From NCBI RefSeq assembly GCF_008001015.1, contig NZ_CP042862.1:124001-188000 (forward strand): DNA of 64,000 bases, written 5' to 3'. The notes beneath the pieces are model-generated. The model was not told where the DNA came from, ran no database searches, and worked only from the letters and a program-made list of their open reading frames with translations. The DNA comes from Serinicoccus profundi. Its GTDB lineage: Bacteria; Actinomycetota; Actinomycetes; Actinomycetales; Dermatophilaceae. This document shows, piece after piece, positions 41,598 to 50,448 of this stretch. The position numbers were made by a program, and so were the translations under genes. Each line of letters starts with the position of its first letter. Position 1 is the first letter of the stretch.

Positions 41598-42419
41598 TTG
41601 CCTCGGACCCAGCCCCGCCGCGGCCGGTTCTCACCGGCCGCGGCGGCGGTCCTGCTCAGCTCGCTGGTGGTGGTGGCGCTCGCCCTGTGGGGCCTGCAGC
41701 GTGGACCGCTGCCGGCGGCCGCCGACTTCGGGTCGTCCGCCCCTGCGACGCCGTCGACCGAAGGGGGATCGGCGGTGCCCGGCGCCGCGGTGGGCCCTGT
41801 CACCACCGCGGCGCCCCTGGGCGGGGTCGTCACCCGTGCGGACCCCGATCGCGAGGCCGCCGACCGCGAAGGAGCCGATCGCGAGGAGACCGATCGCGCG
41901 GCCGACCGCACCCGGGTCCGGGTCGAGACGCCGGGGGTGAGGGACGCCTCCGTCGCGGCGGTGGCCCCGGACCCGGGCGGGGTCCCGGTGCGCCTGCTGG
42001 CGCCCACCCTCGGCCTCGACGTCCCGCTCGACGCCGTCGGGGTGACCGGTGACGGCCTCATGGAGATCCCGGAGGACGCCGACCGCGCCGGGTGGTACCG
42101 CTTCGGTCCGCAGCCGGGCGAGGACGGCTCGGCCGTCATCGCCGGGCACGTCGACGACCGGGAGGGACCGGGTGCCTTCCTGGCGCTCGACGGGGCGCGC
42201 GAGGGCACCCCGATCACCGTGGTGCGGGCCGACGGCACGGAGCTCGACTACACCGTGACGGCGCGCCGCACCACCGAGAAGAAGGAGCTCCCCGTCGATG
42301 ACGTCTTCGACCGTGATGGTCCTGCGCGCCTGCAGCTCATCACCTGCACCGGTGAGTGGTCCGAGCGCGCCGGGAGCTACTCCGACAACCTCGTCATCAC
42401 GGCGACGCCTGCCCGTTGA
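41598..42419 (+). CDS. class F (E/F-type) sortase, second copy
   Basis: This sortase of about 273 residues probably starts at the TTG at 41598, 3 bases after the DUF4397 stop, which places its membrane segment (AAAVLLSSLVVVALALWGL) near the N-terminus. The catalytic residues are clear: His in VIAGHVDDREG, Cys in LQLITCTGEW and an Arg in SERAGSYSDN. The linker has five-residue repeats of the type DREAA, DREGA, DREET. Its gene order mirrors the CHRD-sortase pair at 28.7-30.3 kb, so it most likely processes the DUF4397 protein. Confidence 0.87.
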   Translation: MPRTQPRRGRFSPAAAAVLLSSLVVVALALWGLQRGPLPAAADFGSSAPATPSTEGGSAVPGAAVGPVTTAAPLGGVVTRADPDREAADREGADREETDRAADRTRVRVETPGVRDASVAAVAPDPGGVPVRLLAPTLGLDVPLDAVGVTGDGLMEIPEDADRAGWYRFGPQPGEDGSAVIAGHVDDREGPGAFLALDGAREGTPITVVRADGTELDYTVTARRTTEKKELPVDDVFDRDGPARLQLITCTGEWSERAGSYSDNLVITATPAR

Positions 42420-42462
42420 CGGCGCCCGCGCCGACGAGGTGCCGTGCACCGCGCCCGCAGCC

Positions 42463-43734
42463 TCAGTCCGGCCGGCGGAGCAGCAGCTGGTCGACGCCCA
42501 TCCGGCCAGCGGCGAAGGTCCAGGCGCCACCGGCGAGGTAGAGCTCCCACACCCGGGTGACCTCCTCGCCCACCATCTCGACCACCTCGGCGCGCCGCTG
42601 GCGCAGGCGCTCCTCCCAGGAGCGGATGGTCCAGGCGTAGTGCTCGCGCAGCGCCTGCACCCCCCGCAGCTCCAGGCCGGCCCGCTCGAGGAGCTGGATC
42701 GTCGCGCCGACCGGCCGCATCGACATGTCGGGGGCGATGAAGGACTCGATGAAGGGCCCGCCGCCCGGGTTCTTGCCCGGCCGGCTCATCTGCTGTACCA
42801 GCACGTGCGCACCGGGCGCGGCGAGACGGTGCAGGGTCGCGGCATACGTCGCGTAGTTCTTGTCGCCGACGTGCTCACCCATCTCGAGGGAGGCGACCGC
42901 GTCGAAGCCGGACTCCGGCACCTCGCGGTAGTCCTGCAGCCGCACGTCGACCCGGTCGGCCACCCCCTGCTCCTGCGCGCGCGCCTGCACGAAGGCCTGC
43001 TGCTCGCGGCTGATCGTCACCGCGGTGACCCGCGCCCCGTGCTCCCGGGCGGCGTGCAGCGTGAGCGACCCCCAGCCGCACCCGACGTCGACGAAGCGCT
43101 GGTCGGGGCGGGTGTGCAGGCCGAGCTTGCGGCAGACGAGGTCGAGCTTGTCGAACTGCGCCTGCTCCAGGGTGTAGGCCGCGTCCTCCCGGCCGTGGAC
43201 CAGATCGGCTCCCTCGGCGGTGACGTAGGCGCAGGAGTAGGCCATCTGGTCATCGAGGATGAGCTCGTAGAAGTCGTTGGACAGGTCGTAGTGGTGGCTG
43301 ATCGCCGCCCGGTCGCGGCCCAGGCTGTGCAGCCGCCCGGTGACCACGGCCTGGGAGGCGGGCGGCGCCGGGCGCGCGCCGAGGAGCCCGAGGTCCTTGG
43401 CGAGCAGGCCCACCCCGGCGACGGCCTTGGCGCGCTCGGCGGCGCTGGGCTGCGGCGCGCGGCGCAGCAGCTCGTCGCGGACCTGCGTGAGGGCTTCCCC
43501 GAGGTCGCCGTCGACGACGACCTCCCCGGTGACGAAGGCCTGCGCGGCCCCGAGCTCACCGGGCGACCACAGCAGGCGCCGCAGGGCCTGCGGGCTGGTG
43601 ATCCGCACGGTCGGGGCGGTCGCGGGGTCGGCGCCGGCGGTGGACCCGTCCCAGGCGATCAGGTGGACCGGGAGCGGTCCGCCGGCCAGCGGCGTGAGCA
43701 GGGTGTCGAGGCGTGGGGCGACGGCGACGGGCAT
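42463..43734 (-). CDS. cyclopropane-fatty-acyl-phospholipid synthase family methyltransferase (copy 1)
   Basis: This 423-residue SAM-dependent enzyme modifies unsaturated acyl chains of membrane lipids. It shows ISHHYDLSNDFYELILDDQMAYSC (in parts HHYDLSNDFY, MAYSCAY), the SAM site FVDVGCGWGSLTLHAA near residue 200, and VTISREQQAFVQARA. The acceptor-site segment is SLEMGEHVGDKNY, where most relatives have VEMVEAVG. ATG 43734 gives MPVAVAPRLDTLL. It faces away from the ECF sigma gene, 56 bases apart, in a divergent arrangement, so the two may share control. A second, interrupted copy is at 48970. Confidence 0.9.
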   Translation of the reverse strand: MPVAVAPRLDTLLTPLAGGPLPVHLIAWDGSTAGADPATAPTVRITSPQALRRLLWSPGELGAAQAFVTGEVVVDGDLGEALTQVRDELLRRAPQPSAAERAKAVAGVGLLAKDLGLLGARPAPPASQAVVTGRLHSLGRDRAAISHHYDLSNDFYELILDDQMAYSCAYVTAEGADLVHGREDAAYTLEQAQFDKLDLVCRKLGLHTRPDQRFVDVGCGWGSLTLHAAREHGARVTAVTISREQQAFVQARAQEQGVADRVDVRLQDYREVPESGFDAVASLEMGEHVGDKNYATYAATLHRLAAPGAHVLVQQMSRPGKNPGGGPFIESFIAPDMSMRPVGATIQLLERAGLELRGVQALREHYAWTIRSWEERLRQRRAEVVEMVGEEVTRVWELYLAGGAWTFAAGRMGVDQLLLRRPD

Positions 43735-43790
43735 ACCGCAGACCCTAGTCACCCCAGGCTGGCCGGGCGCACGTCGCCTAGGCTTGCGGC

Positions 43791-44330
43791 ATGACCGGCG
43801 CCGGTGATGACGACGACGACATCGCCACCGCGTGGGTCCGTGGTGAGCGCGACGCCCTCGAGCGGGCCTACCGCCGCTGGTCCGGCCTCGTGCACGGGCT
43901 GGCCCGTCGCGCGGTGGGGGCCGATGGCGCGGACGACGTCACCCAGGTGGTGTTCGTCTCCGCGTGGCGGGGGCGCGACACCTACGACCCCTCGGCGGGA
44001 CCGCTCGGCGCGTGGCTGGTCGGGATCACCCGCCGCCGGATCGTCGATGAGCTGCGCTCCCGGCAGCGCCAGGTGCCAGTCGCCGACGCGGCGCCCGAGG
44101 TCTCGGACGCCCAGGCCTGGACGGCCGCCGACAGCACCGACCTGCTCACGATCTACGAGGAGCTGGAACGCATCGGCGACCCCCAACGACGCATCATCCT
44201 GCTCGCCTACGTCGAGGACCTCACGCAACGGGAGATCGCCGAGCGGCTCGACCTCCCGCTCGGGACGGTCAAGACCCATACGAACCGAACACTGGCTCGG
44301 CTCCGAACACTCCTCGGAGGTGCGCGATGA
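43791..44330 (+). CDS. ECF-type RNA polymerase sigma factor
   Basis: This 179-residue sigma factor has region 2 (VTQVVFVSAWRGRDTYDP and GAWLVGITRRRIVDELR) and region 4 (GDPQRRIILLAYVEDLTQRE, then IAERLDLPLGTVKTHTNRTL). It is followed with ATGA overlap by its anti-sigma gene. The group with an RskA-type anti-sigma factor includes SigK and SigL of mycobacteria. Candidate targets by position are the divergent CFA-type gene, the PPOX-DUF2177-TspO genes and perhaps the DUF4397 and CHRD genes. Confidence 0.93.
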   Translation: MTGAGDDDDDIATAWVRGERDALERAYRRWSGLVHGLARRAVGADGADDVTQVVFVSAWRGRDTYDPSAGPLGAWLVGITRRRIVDELRSRQRQVPVADAAPEVSDAQAWTAADSTDLLTIYEELERIGDPQRRIILLAYVEDLTQREIAERLDLPLGTVKTHTNRTLARLRTLLGGAR

Positions 44331-44995
44331 ACCCTGACCGGTATGCCGACCGGCCCGCGGGCGACCCCCCGGCCGATCGCGTCGAGGGTCTCCTGCGTCG
44401 GGCCGGCGACGTCTCCGCCGGCCCTCCGCCCGGCGTCTGGGAGGCAGTGCGTGCCGAGCTGACCGAGGACGAGCCCGCCCAGGGTGCCGTGGGCACCCCA
44501 CGACGTGATGACCTCGCGGGCCGGCGTGGCGCCGACGGTGGGCGCCGCCCGGCCCGCTGGCCGCTGCTCGCCGCCGCGGCGGTCGGCGCGCTCGTGGCGT
44601 GGCTCGGCACCCAGGTGCTCGGCGCCGGCCCGGGCGCCAGCGAGGTCGTCGTGGCCGACGGCACCCTCGCCGAGCTCCCCGACGCGGGTGAGCCGGTCGA
44701 GGGCACGGCCCAGGTCGTCGCGGTCGACGGCGAGCAGCGGCTGCGGGTCGAGGTCGCCGAGCTGCCCGACGCCGGGGAGGGCTACCTCGAGGTCTGGCTG
44801 CTGCGGCCCGACCTCAGCGGCATGGTCACCGTCGGGGTGATCTCCGGCACCAGCGCGGAGTTCAGCCTCCCGGCCGGGGTCGACCTCGCGGACTACGCCG
44901 TCGTCGACATCTCCCGCGAGGCGCTCGACGGCGACCCCGCCCACGGCGGTCAGAGCGTGGTCCGCGGCGAGCTGAGGGACGCCTCCGCGGGATGA
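44327..44995 (+). CDS. anti-sigma factor, RskA-like
   Basis: This 222-residue membrane protein has a short cytosolic N-terminus, one transmembrane helix (RWPLLAAAAVGALVAWLGTQ, about residues 77-96) and an extracellular RskA-type domain with GEGYLEVWLLRPDLSGMVTVG. The N-terminal part would hold the sigma factor at the membrane until proteolysis releases it. ATGA overlap with the sigma gene supports co-translation. No zinc-finger HxxxCxxC motif is present, so it is not a ZAS/ChrR type. Confidence 0.9.
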   Translation: MNPDRYADRPAGDPPADRVEGLLRRAGDVSAGPPPGVWEAVRAELTEDEPAQGAVGTPRRDDLAGRRGADGGRRPARWPLLAAAAVGALVAWLGTQVLGAGPGASEVVVADGTLAELPDAGEPVEGTAQVVAVDGEQRLRVEVAELPDAGEGYLEVWLLRPDLSGMVTVGVISGTSAEFSLPAGVDLADYAVVDISREALDGDPAHGGQSVVRGELRDASAG

Positions 44996-45015
44996 GGGAG
45001 CCCGGCTGTCCTAGA

Positions 45016-45048
45016 CTGAACAAACCTTGTGCAAAACCTTGAACAAGG
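45016..45048. promoter_or_regulatory. spaced repeats before the PPOX gene, candidate MerR/B12-regulator operator
   Basis: CTGAAC at 45016, TTGTGC at 45027 and TTGAAC at 45039 recur at 11- and 12-base intervals, and the last forms CCTTGAACAAGG. The AT-rich patch is exceptional for this genome. It resembles the 11-base spaced repeats before the MerR/B12 gene at 59454-59481. It lies between the anti-sigma stop and the ATG at 45072. Confidence 0.42.
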
Positions 45049-45071
45049 CACTTCCCGAAAGGCAGACGACC

Positions 45072-45608
45072 ATGACTGAGCACCATGACTCCAGCCCCGC
45101 CGACCCGGTGACCGTCACCTCCGACCCCGAGGCCGTGGCGGAGGCCCACAAGGTCATGTCCGGGATGGACATCGCCATGCTCACGACGGTCGACTCCAGC
45201 TCCGGCGACGGACGGCTGACCAGCCGGCCGCTGTCGACCCAGGTCCACGAGGAGGACGGCGACGTGCTCTTCCTCGTGCGGGGCAGCAGCGCCGTGGTGA
45301 GCGACGTGCGCGCCCACCCCAACGTCAATGTCGCCTACTCCTCGATGAAGGCGTGGGTGTCCCTCGCGGGGACGGCCAGCATCATCGAGGACCGCGCGCT
45401 CGTCGAGCAGCTGTGGTCCAAGGGCGCCGACGCCTTCATGGAGGGCGGCCCGGAGAACCCCGACAACGTCGTGCTCAAGGTCAACGGCGACACCGTCATG
45501 TACTGGGGCGGCTCCTCCCTCGTCGGCACCGCCGTCGACACGCTCAAGATGGTCACCGGCAAGGGTGACCAGGAGGACCCCGGCCCGACCGTCGTCGAGC
45601 TGCCATGA
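45072..45608 (+). CDS. pyridoxamine 5'-phosphate oxidase-family protein
   Basis: This 178-residue split-barrel flavoprotein of the general stress protein 26 type contains MDIAMLTTVDSSSGDGRLTS, RPLSTQVHEEDGDVLFLV and NVAYSSMKAWVSLAGTA. It lacks the full active-site set of true PdxH, so an FMN- or F420-binding stress role is more likely. CCCGAAAGG lies before the ATG at 45072. ATGA overlap with the DUF2177 gene makes it the first of a three-gene operon. Confidence 0.85.
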   Translation: MTEHHDSSPADPVTVTSDPEAVAEAHKVMSGMDIAMLTTVDSSSGDGRLTSRPLSTQVHEEDGDVLFLVRGSSAVVSDVRAHPNVNVAYSSMKAWVSLAGTASIIEDRALVEQLWSKGADAFMEGGPENPDNVVLKVNGDTVMYWGGSSLVGTAVDTLKMVTGKGDQEDPGPTVVELP

Positions 45609-46045
45609 GCGACGGCCGTCGCGAGGCGCGGCTGAGCCCCGGCCGGTGGCTCGCCTCCCTGGCGGCCACCGGCGTGGCCTTCGGCGCGCTGGACGCCCTC
45701 TGGCTCGGGGTCCTGGCCAAGGAGGAGTACGCCGACAGCTTCGGCTCGCTCATGGCCGACCCGATCAACGTGCCCGCGGCGGCCGCCTTCTACGGCATCT
45801 ACACCGTGGGGCTCACCCACTTCGCGACCGCCCCGGGGGTGGCCTCGGGCAGCATCGCCCGCGCCGCCCTCCAGGGCGGGGCGCTGGGTCTGGTGGCCTA
45901 TGCCGCCTACGACCTCACCAGCCTGGCCGTCATCGAGGGCTTCCCGGCCGACGTCGTCGGGCTCGACCTCGCCTGGGGCACGGTGGCCAGCGCCGCTGCT
46001 GCCGCCGTGGCCACCGCCCTGCTCCGCAGGAAGGCCGACCGGTGA
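45605..46045 (+). CDS. DUF2177 family membrane protein
   Basis: This 146-residue protein has four hydrophobic segments and the DUF2177 phrases ALDALWLGVLAKEEYAD and GLVAYAAYDLTSLAVIEGFP, DLAWGTVASA. No biochemical function is established. It overlaps its neighbours by ATGA and GTGA. DUF2177 genes often accompany CFA-type, DUF1365 and FAD oxidoreductase genes in light- or oxidant-induced loci, which is the case here. Confidence 0.87.
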   Translation: MSDGRREARLSPGRWLASLAATGVAFGALDALWLGVLAKEEYADSFGSLMADPINVPAAAAFYGIYTVGLTHFATAPGVASGSIARAALQGGALGLVAYAAYDLTSLAVIEGFPADVVGLDLAWGTVASAAAAAVATALLRRKADR

Positions 46046-46842
46046 GCACCCGCACCCAGCAGATCGTCGTGACCCTGGCCGCCCTCCTGTGGGTCGGCGG
46101 CACCCTCATCGGCCTCGGCCTGGTCGGCGGCGGCGGTGTGGAGAACCAGGGCGGTGGGCTCTTCTCCGACAGCGCCACCCTCATCGCACCGCAGGGCCCG
46201 GCCTTCTCCATCTGGTCGGTGATCTACCTCGGTCTCGCCGGGTATGTCGTGTGGCAGTGGCTCCCGGCCGTCGCCGACTCGCGCTGGGCACGGGTGACGA
46301 GGCTGCCCGCCGCCGCCGCCATCGCGCTCAACGGGTTGTGGCTCCTCGTCGTCTTCGCCGGCTGGATCGCCGTGTCGGTGCTCGTGATGATCGGCATCGT
46401 CCTCTCGCTCGGCCTCGTGCTGCGCCGCACCGCCGGTCTGCCCCGGCAGGGCCTCGGCGCGGACGTCTGGGTGTCGGCGACGTTCGGGCTCTACCTCGGG
46501 TGGATCTGCGTCGCCACCTGCGCCAACATCGCCTCCTGGCTGGTCGGCCTCGGCGTGCCCGTCGACACCACCCTCTCCACCTGGCTGACCGTGGCCGTGC
46601 TCGCCACCGTCGTCGCCATCGCCGCCGTGCTGCTGGGGCGCACCGACCAGCGCCTCTTCCAGATCGGGCTGGCGGCCGCCGTCGTCTGGGGCACCGCCTG
46701 GGTGTCCTCCGGCCGACTCACCGGCGAGCTGCGCTCCGACGTCGTCGGCGTCGCCGCGGCCCTCACGGCCCTGGTCGTCCTCGGCCTCGGGGTGTGGGCG
46801 GTCGCCCGCCGCCGTGGGGCGACACCCCAGACCGTCCGCTGA
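46042..46842 (+). CDS. TspO/MBR-related membrane protein
   Basis: This 266-residue protein has about seven transmembrane segments and the TspO-like phrase GPAFSIWSVIYLGLAGYVVWQW; WVSATFGLYLGWICVATCAN follows. It is longer than bacterial TspO (about 160 residues) and belongs to the broader tryptophan-rich sensory group. The GTG at 46042 overlaps DUF2177 as GTGA. TspO-type proteins bind tetrapyrroles and affect oxidative and light responses, in keeping with the neighbourhood. Confidence 0.8.
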   Translation: MSTRTQQIVVTLAALLWVGGTLIGLGLVGGGGVENQGGGLFSDSATLIAPQGPAFSIWSVIYLGLAGYVVWQWLPAVADSRWARVTRLPAAAAIALNGLWLLVVFAGWIAVSVLVMIGIVLSLGLVLRRTAGLPRQGLGADVWVSATFGLYLGWICVATCANIASWLVGLGVPVDTTLSTWLTVAVLATVVAIAAVLLGRTDQRLFQIGLAAAVVWGTAWVSSGRLTGELRSDVVGVAAALTALVVLGLGVWAVARRRGATPQTVR

Positions 46843-46888
46843 CCCCACCCTGCCCCCACCCACCCCTTCCGACAGGCCATCACCCGCC

Positions 46889-48215
46889 GTGAGCGACCAC
46901 CGACCTACCGCTGCCGTCATCGGCGCCCGGCATCGCCGGGCTGAGCGCGGCATACCACCTGCGGCGCACCCACCGGGTGCTCCTGCTGGAGGCCGATGAC
47001 CGTCTCGGCGGGCACGCCGACACCCACGACGTCACGAGCCCGCAGGGCACCGACCTGCGCATCGACTCTGGGTTCATCGTGCACAACGACAAGACCTACC
47101 CGATGCTGCGCCGGATCTTCGCCGAGCTCGACATCCCCACGCAGGAGACGGAGATGTCGATGTCGATCACCTGCGACGAGTGCGGGCTCTCCTTCGCCGG
47201 CGCCAAGGGCATCAGCGGCCTGCTGGCGCAACCGACTCGGCTCCTGGACGGCCGCTACCGGCGGCTCCTGCGGGAGGTGCCCCGCTTCCACCAAGCGGCG
47301 CTCGCCGAGCTGGCCGACGCGCGGCGGGGCGAGGCGGCGCCCATCACCTGGGGCGGCTTCCTGCAGCGGGAGTCCTTCGACCCCTACTTCGTCCACCACT
47401 ACGCCATCCCGCTCATCTCGTGCGTGTGGTCCTCCGGCCACGACGACGCCGCGGCCTACCCCGCGCACCACCTCTTCGAGTTCCTCGACCACCACGGCCT
47501 GCTCACCATCGGTGGGTCGCCGACCTGGCGCACGGTCGTCGGCGGCAGCCGGGTCTACGTCGAGGCGATCCGCTCCGCGCTTCTCGCCTCGGGCGCCACC
47601 GTGCGCACCGGAGCCCCCGTCCGGGGCATCGTCCGGCACGGCGACGGGGTGGACCTCACCATCGGTGGCGACGCCCCCGGGACCGAGCAGGTCGACCGCG
47701 TCGTGCTGGCCACGCACGCCGACGTGGCGCTGGAGATGCTCACCGACGCGACCGACGCCGAGCGCGCCGACCTGGCCTCGATCCGCTACTCGGTCAACCC
47801 GACCGTGCTGCATACCGACACCGCGGTGCTGCCGACCGCGCGCCGGGCCCGGGCCTCGTGGAACTACCGCCTCACCGGGTGCGCCGCCCGCGACGACCGG
47901 GTGCTCGTGAGCTACTGGATGAACAACCTGCACCGGCTGGACCCCGACGACGTCGCGGGCACCGACTACGTCGTCACCCTCAACCACGTCGGCCGGGTCG
48001 ACCCCGGTCGGGTGCTGGTGGAGCGGCAGTACGCCCATCCGGTCTTCACGCACGAGGCGATCGAGGCGGCGGCGCGACTGCGCGAGGCGGGAGGGCCGCG
48101 CCTGGCCTTCGCCGGTGCGCACCTGGGGTGGGGCTTCCACGAGGACGGCGCGCGGTCTGGTCTCGGGGCGGTGCACAAGCTGGAAGGGGAGCTCGAGCTC
48201 GGCGGCGTGGCATGA
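46889..48215 (+). pseudogene. FAD-dependent oxidoreductase (amine-oxidase type), frameshifted in the Rossmann motif
   Basis: The intact part, from 46977, gives about 412 residues with EADDRLGGHADTHDV, IDSGFIVHNDKTYP, ISCVWSSG and AGAHLGWGFHEDGARSG, typical of the FAD oxidoreductases that accompany DUF1365 and CFA-type genes. The expected N-terminus starts at GTG 46889 (VSDHRPTAAVIGA), but one extra C in the CCC at 46926-46928 breaks the frame; without it the sequence reads VIGAGIAGLSAAYHLRRTH, the FAD-binding motif. So the gene is either inactivated or miscalled by one base. The stop overlaps DUF1365 as ATGA. Confidence 0.82.
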
Positions 48216-48973
48216 GCCCGCTGGCCCTCGAACCGACCCGGGTCCCGGCCCTGGTCGTCGGCACGGTGGCCCACACCCGCCACCGGCCGGTGCGGCACGC
48301 CTTCCGCTACCGCGCCTACCAGTGGCTCGTGGACGTCGACGACCTGCCGGAGCACCACCTGCCGCGGTCCTGGCGCTGGGCCAGCCGGTTCAGCGCCGAG
48401 GACCACCTCGACGAGGGTCGCCTCGGCGGCGGCATCCGCGGTGACGTCACCCGTTTCCTCGCCCACCGTGGCGTCGAGCTGGAGCCCACCGACCGGGTCC
48501 TCATGCTGGCCAACGCCCGGGTCCTGGGCTACGTCTTCGACCCGCTCACCGTCTTCTGGTGCCTCGACCGCGACGACCGGGTGCGCGCTGTGGTGTTCGA
48601 GGTCCACAACACCTACGGCGAGCGCCACGCCTACCTCCTCGACGTCGACGAGGACGGTCGCTCGGGCATGGACAAGGCGTTCTACGTCTCGCCCTTCAAC
48701 GACGTCTCGGGCCGGTATGCCGTGTCCCTGCGGCTGACCCCCGGCCGGGTCGCGGTGAGCATCGGGCTCGATCGCGACGGCGAGCGCGTCATCACGGCGG
48801 TGACCGACGGCCTACCCGAGCCGGCGACACCCCGCTCCCTGCGCCGGGTGGCGCTGCGGCACGCCCTCATGCCGCAGGTCGTCACCCTGCTCATCCGCCT
48901 GCACGGTCTGCGCCTGTGGCGCAAGCTGCCGCTGCAGGCACGTCCCCCCCACCCGAAGGAGGCTGTCCGATGA
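48212..48973 (+). CDS. DUF1365 family protein
   Basis: This 253-residue protein carries VGTVAHTRHRPVRHAFRYRA at the start and NPLT-like FDPLTVFWCLDRDD, then VHNTYGERHAYLL and MDKAFYVSPFNDVSGRY, the DUF1365 signature. It is soluble and of unproved function. It lies between the FAD oxidoreductase and the CFA-type methyltransferase with ATGA overlaps at both ends. The trio is a conserved cluster linked to membrane-lipid modification, including furan fatty acid synthesis in Rhodobacter. Confidence 0.9.
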   Translation: MSPLALEPTRVPALVVGTVAHTRHRPVRHAFRYRAYQWLVDVDDLPEHHLPRSWRWASRFSAEDHLDEGRLGGGIRGDVTRFLAHRGVELEPTDRVLMLANARVLGYVFDPLTVFWCLDRDDRVRAVVFEVHNTYGERHAYLLDVDEDGRSGMDKAFYVSPFNDVSGRYAVSLRLTPGRVAVSIGLDRDGERVITAVTDGLPEPATPRSLRRVALRHALMPQVVTLLIRLHGLRLWRKLPLQARPPHPKEAVR

Positions 48974-50217
48974 CCGGACCCGCACCGATCCCCGTCCGCA
49001 CCGACCCCGTGGGCCGGGCCCGCGCCGCGGCCGCGCGCCGGGTCATGGACCAGGTGCTGCGCCGGGTCGAGATCGAGGTGCTCACCGACCCTGCCGCGCC
49101 GGCACCGGCCGACCGTCCGGCCATCGTCATGCACGACGCGGAGAGCTTCTACGCCCGGCTGGGCGCCTCGCACAAGGTGGCGGTCGGCGAGGGCTACACC
49201 GAGGGCGACTGGAGCCCGGCGCCCGGCCACGACCTGGCCGCCGTGCTCATGCCCTTCGCCGAGCGCCTCTCCGACGGCCTGCCCGGGCCGGTGCGGGCCC
49301 TGCGCCACCTGGCCGACCAGGCCTTGCCGCGCTCGACGCGCAACACGATGACCGGGTCGCGGCGCAACATCGAGTCGCACTACGACCTGTCCAACGAGAT
49401 GTTCACGGCCTTCCTCGACGAGTCGATGACCTACTCCTGCGCGCTCTTCGACGAGAACGAGCCGTGGGAGGCCCAGACCCTCGCCGACGCCCAGCTGCGC
49501 AAGGTCGACGCGGCCCTGGACCGCGCCGGTGTCCGGGACGGCACGCGGCTGCTGGAGATCGGGACCGGCTGGGGCACCCTGGCCATGCGGGCGGCGTAGC
49601 GCGGCGCGCAGGTGCTGACGATCACCCTGTCGCGGGAGCAGGCGGCGCTCGCCGAGAAGCGGATCGCCGAGGCCGGCCTGGCCGACCGGGTCGAGGTCCG
49701 GCTGCAGGACTACCGCGAGGTCGAGGGGGAGTTCGACGCCGCCGTGGTCTCGGTCGAGATGGTGGAGGCGGTCGGTGAGGAGTTCTGGCCGACCTACTTC
49801 GCCACGATCGACGCGCGGCTGGCCCCGGGCGGCACCGCGGTGGTGCAGGCGATCACCCTGCCGCACGACCGCTACCTGTCGACCCGTAACACCTACGGCT
49901 GGATCCAGAAGTACATCTTCCCCGGCGGGGCCCTGCCGAGCGTGGACGCCATCGAGCGCACCTGCACGGCGCACACGGGTCTGCGACTGCGGGAGTTCCA
50001 CGCCTTCGGCCAGCACTACGCCGAGACGTTGCGCCGGTGGCGGACGACCTTCCTCGCGGCCTGGCCGACCGTGCAGGACCTCGGCTTCGACGAGCGGTTC
50101 CGGCGGATCTGGGAGTTCTACTTCGCCTACTGCCAGGCCGGTTTCACGGCGGGCTCGATCGACGTGGGCCAGGTCGTCCTCAGCCGGCCGACCCGCGGCC
50201 CGGTGGCCGCGGGCTGA
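48970..50217 (+). pseudogene. cyclopropane-fatty-acyl-phospholipid synthase family methyltransferase (copy 2) with in-frame TAG
   Basis: The reading frame runs from ATG 48970 to TGA 50215-50217 and encodes 415 codons, with a single in-frame TAG at 49597-49599. Before it come ESHYDLSNEMFTAFLDESMT, YSCALFDE and the SAM motif LEIGTGWGTLAMRAA; after it RGAQVLTITLSREQAALAEK and VSVEMVEAVGEEFWPTYF continue in the same frame. GAG or CAG at that codon would give a normal protein (AAERGAQV or AAQRGAQV). So one base change stops it within the SAM-binding fold. It is either a real nonsense mutation or a base-call error. It ends the FAD-DUF1365 operon. Confidence 0.88.
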
Positions 50218-50269
50218 GGCGGGGCGGGCACCCGCCCGCACCCCGGGTGGGCACGAGAGTCCGGGCCCG

Positions 50270-50318
50270 CACGAGGTATGCCCCGGGCCGCAGGTGCGGC
50301 GCCGGGGCATGTCTCGTG
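50270..50318 (+). terminator. hairpin terminator after the CFA-type operon
   Basis: CACGAGGTATGCCCCGG at 50270-50286 pairs with CCGGGGCATGTCTCGTG at 50302-50318 (15 of 17 positions) around a 15-base loop. It is 53 bases after the stop. The left arm includes a perfect GGTATGCC octamer. The rest of 50218-50508 shows promoter-like sequence but no gene. Confidence 0.75.
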
Positions 50319-50448
50319 GTGCTGGGCGCCCCGAAGTCCCTGTCGGGGGCCGGTGGTCGCGGCGTTGAGCGCCGGGCGACCCGGAGGAGGTGTTGCGTGA
50401 CACGTCACACCCTCCATCTGGCGCCAAGGAGCATCATGCTGCACAATG

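Noticed and set aside
49597-49599. Amber read-through or pyrrolysine coding at the TAG
   Set aside because: No suppressor tRNA or pylTS genes and no structured downstream element are visible; a point mutation or base-call error is simpler.
50397-50408. A CRP/GlxR-type operator GTGACACGTCAC
   Set aside because: The half-sites GTGAC and GTCAC are only 2 bases apart, not the 6-base spacing of TGTGA-N6-TCACA sites.
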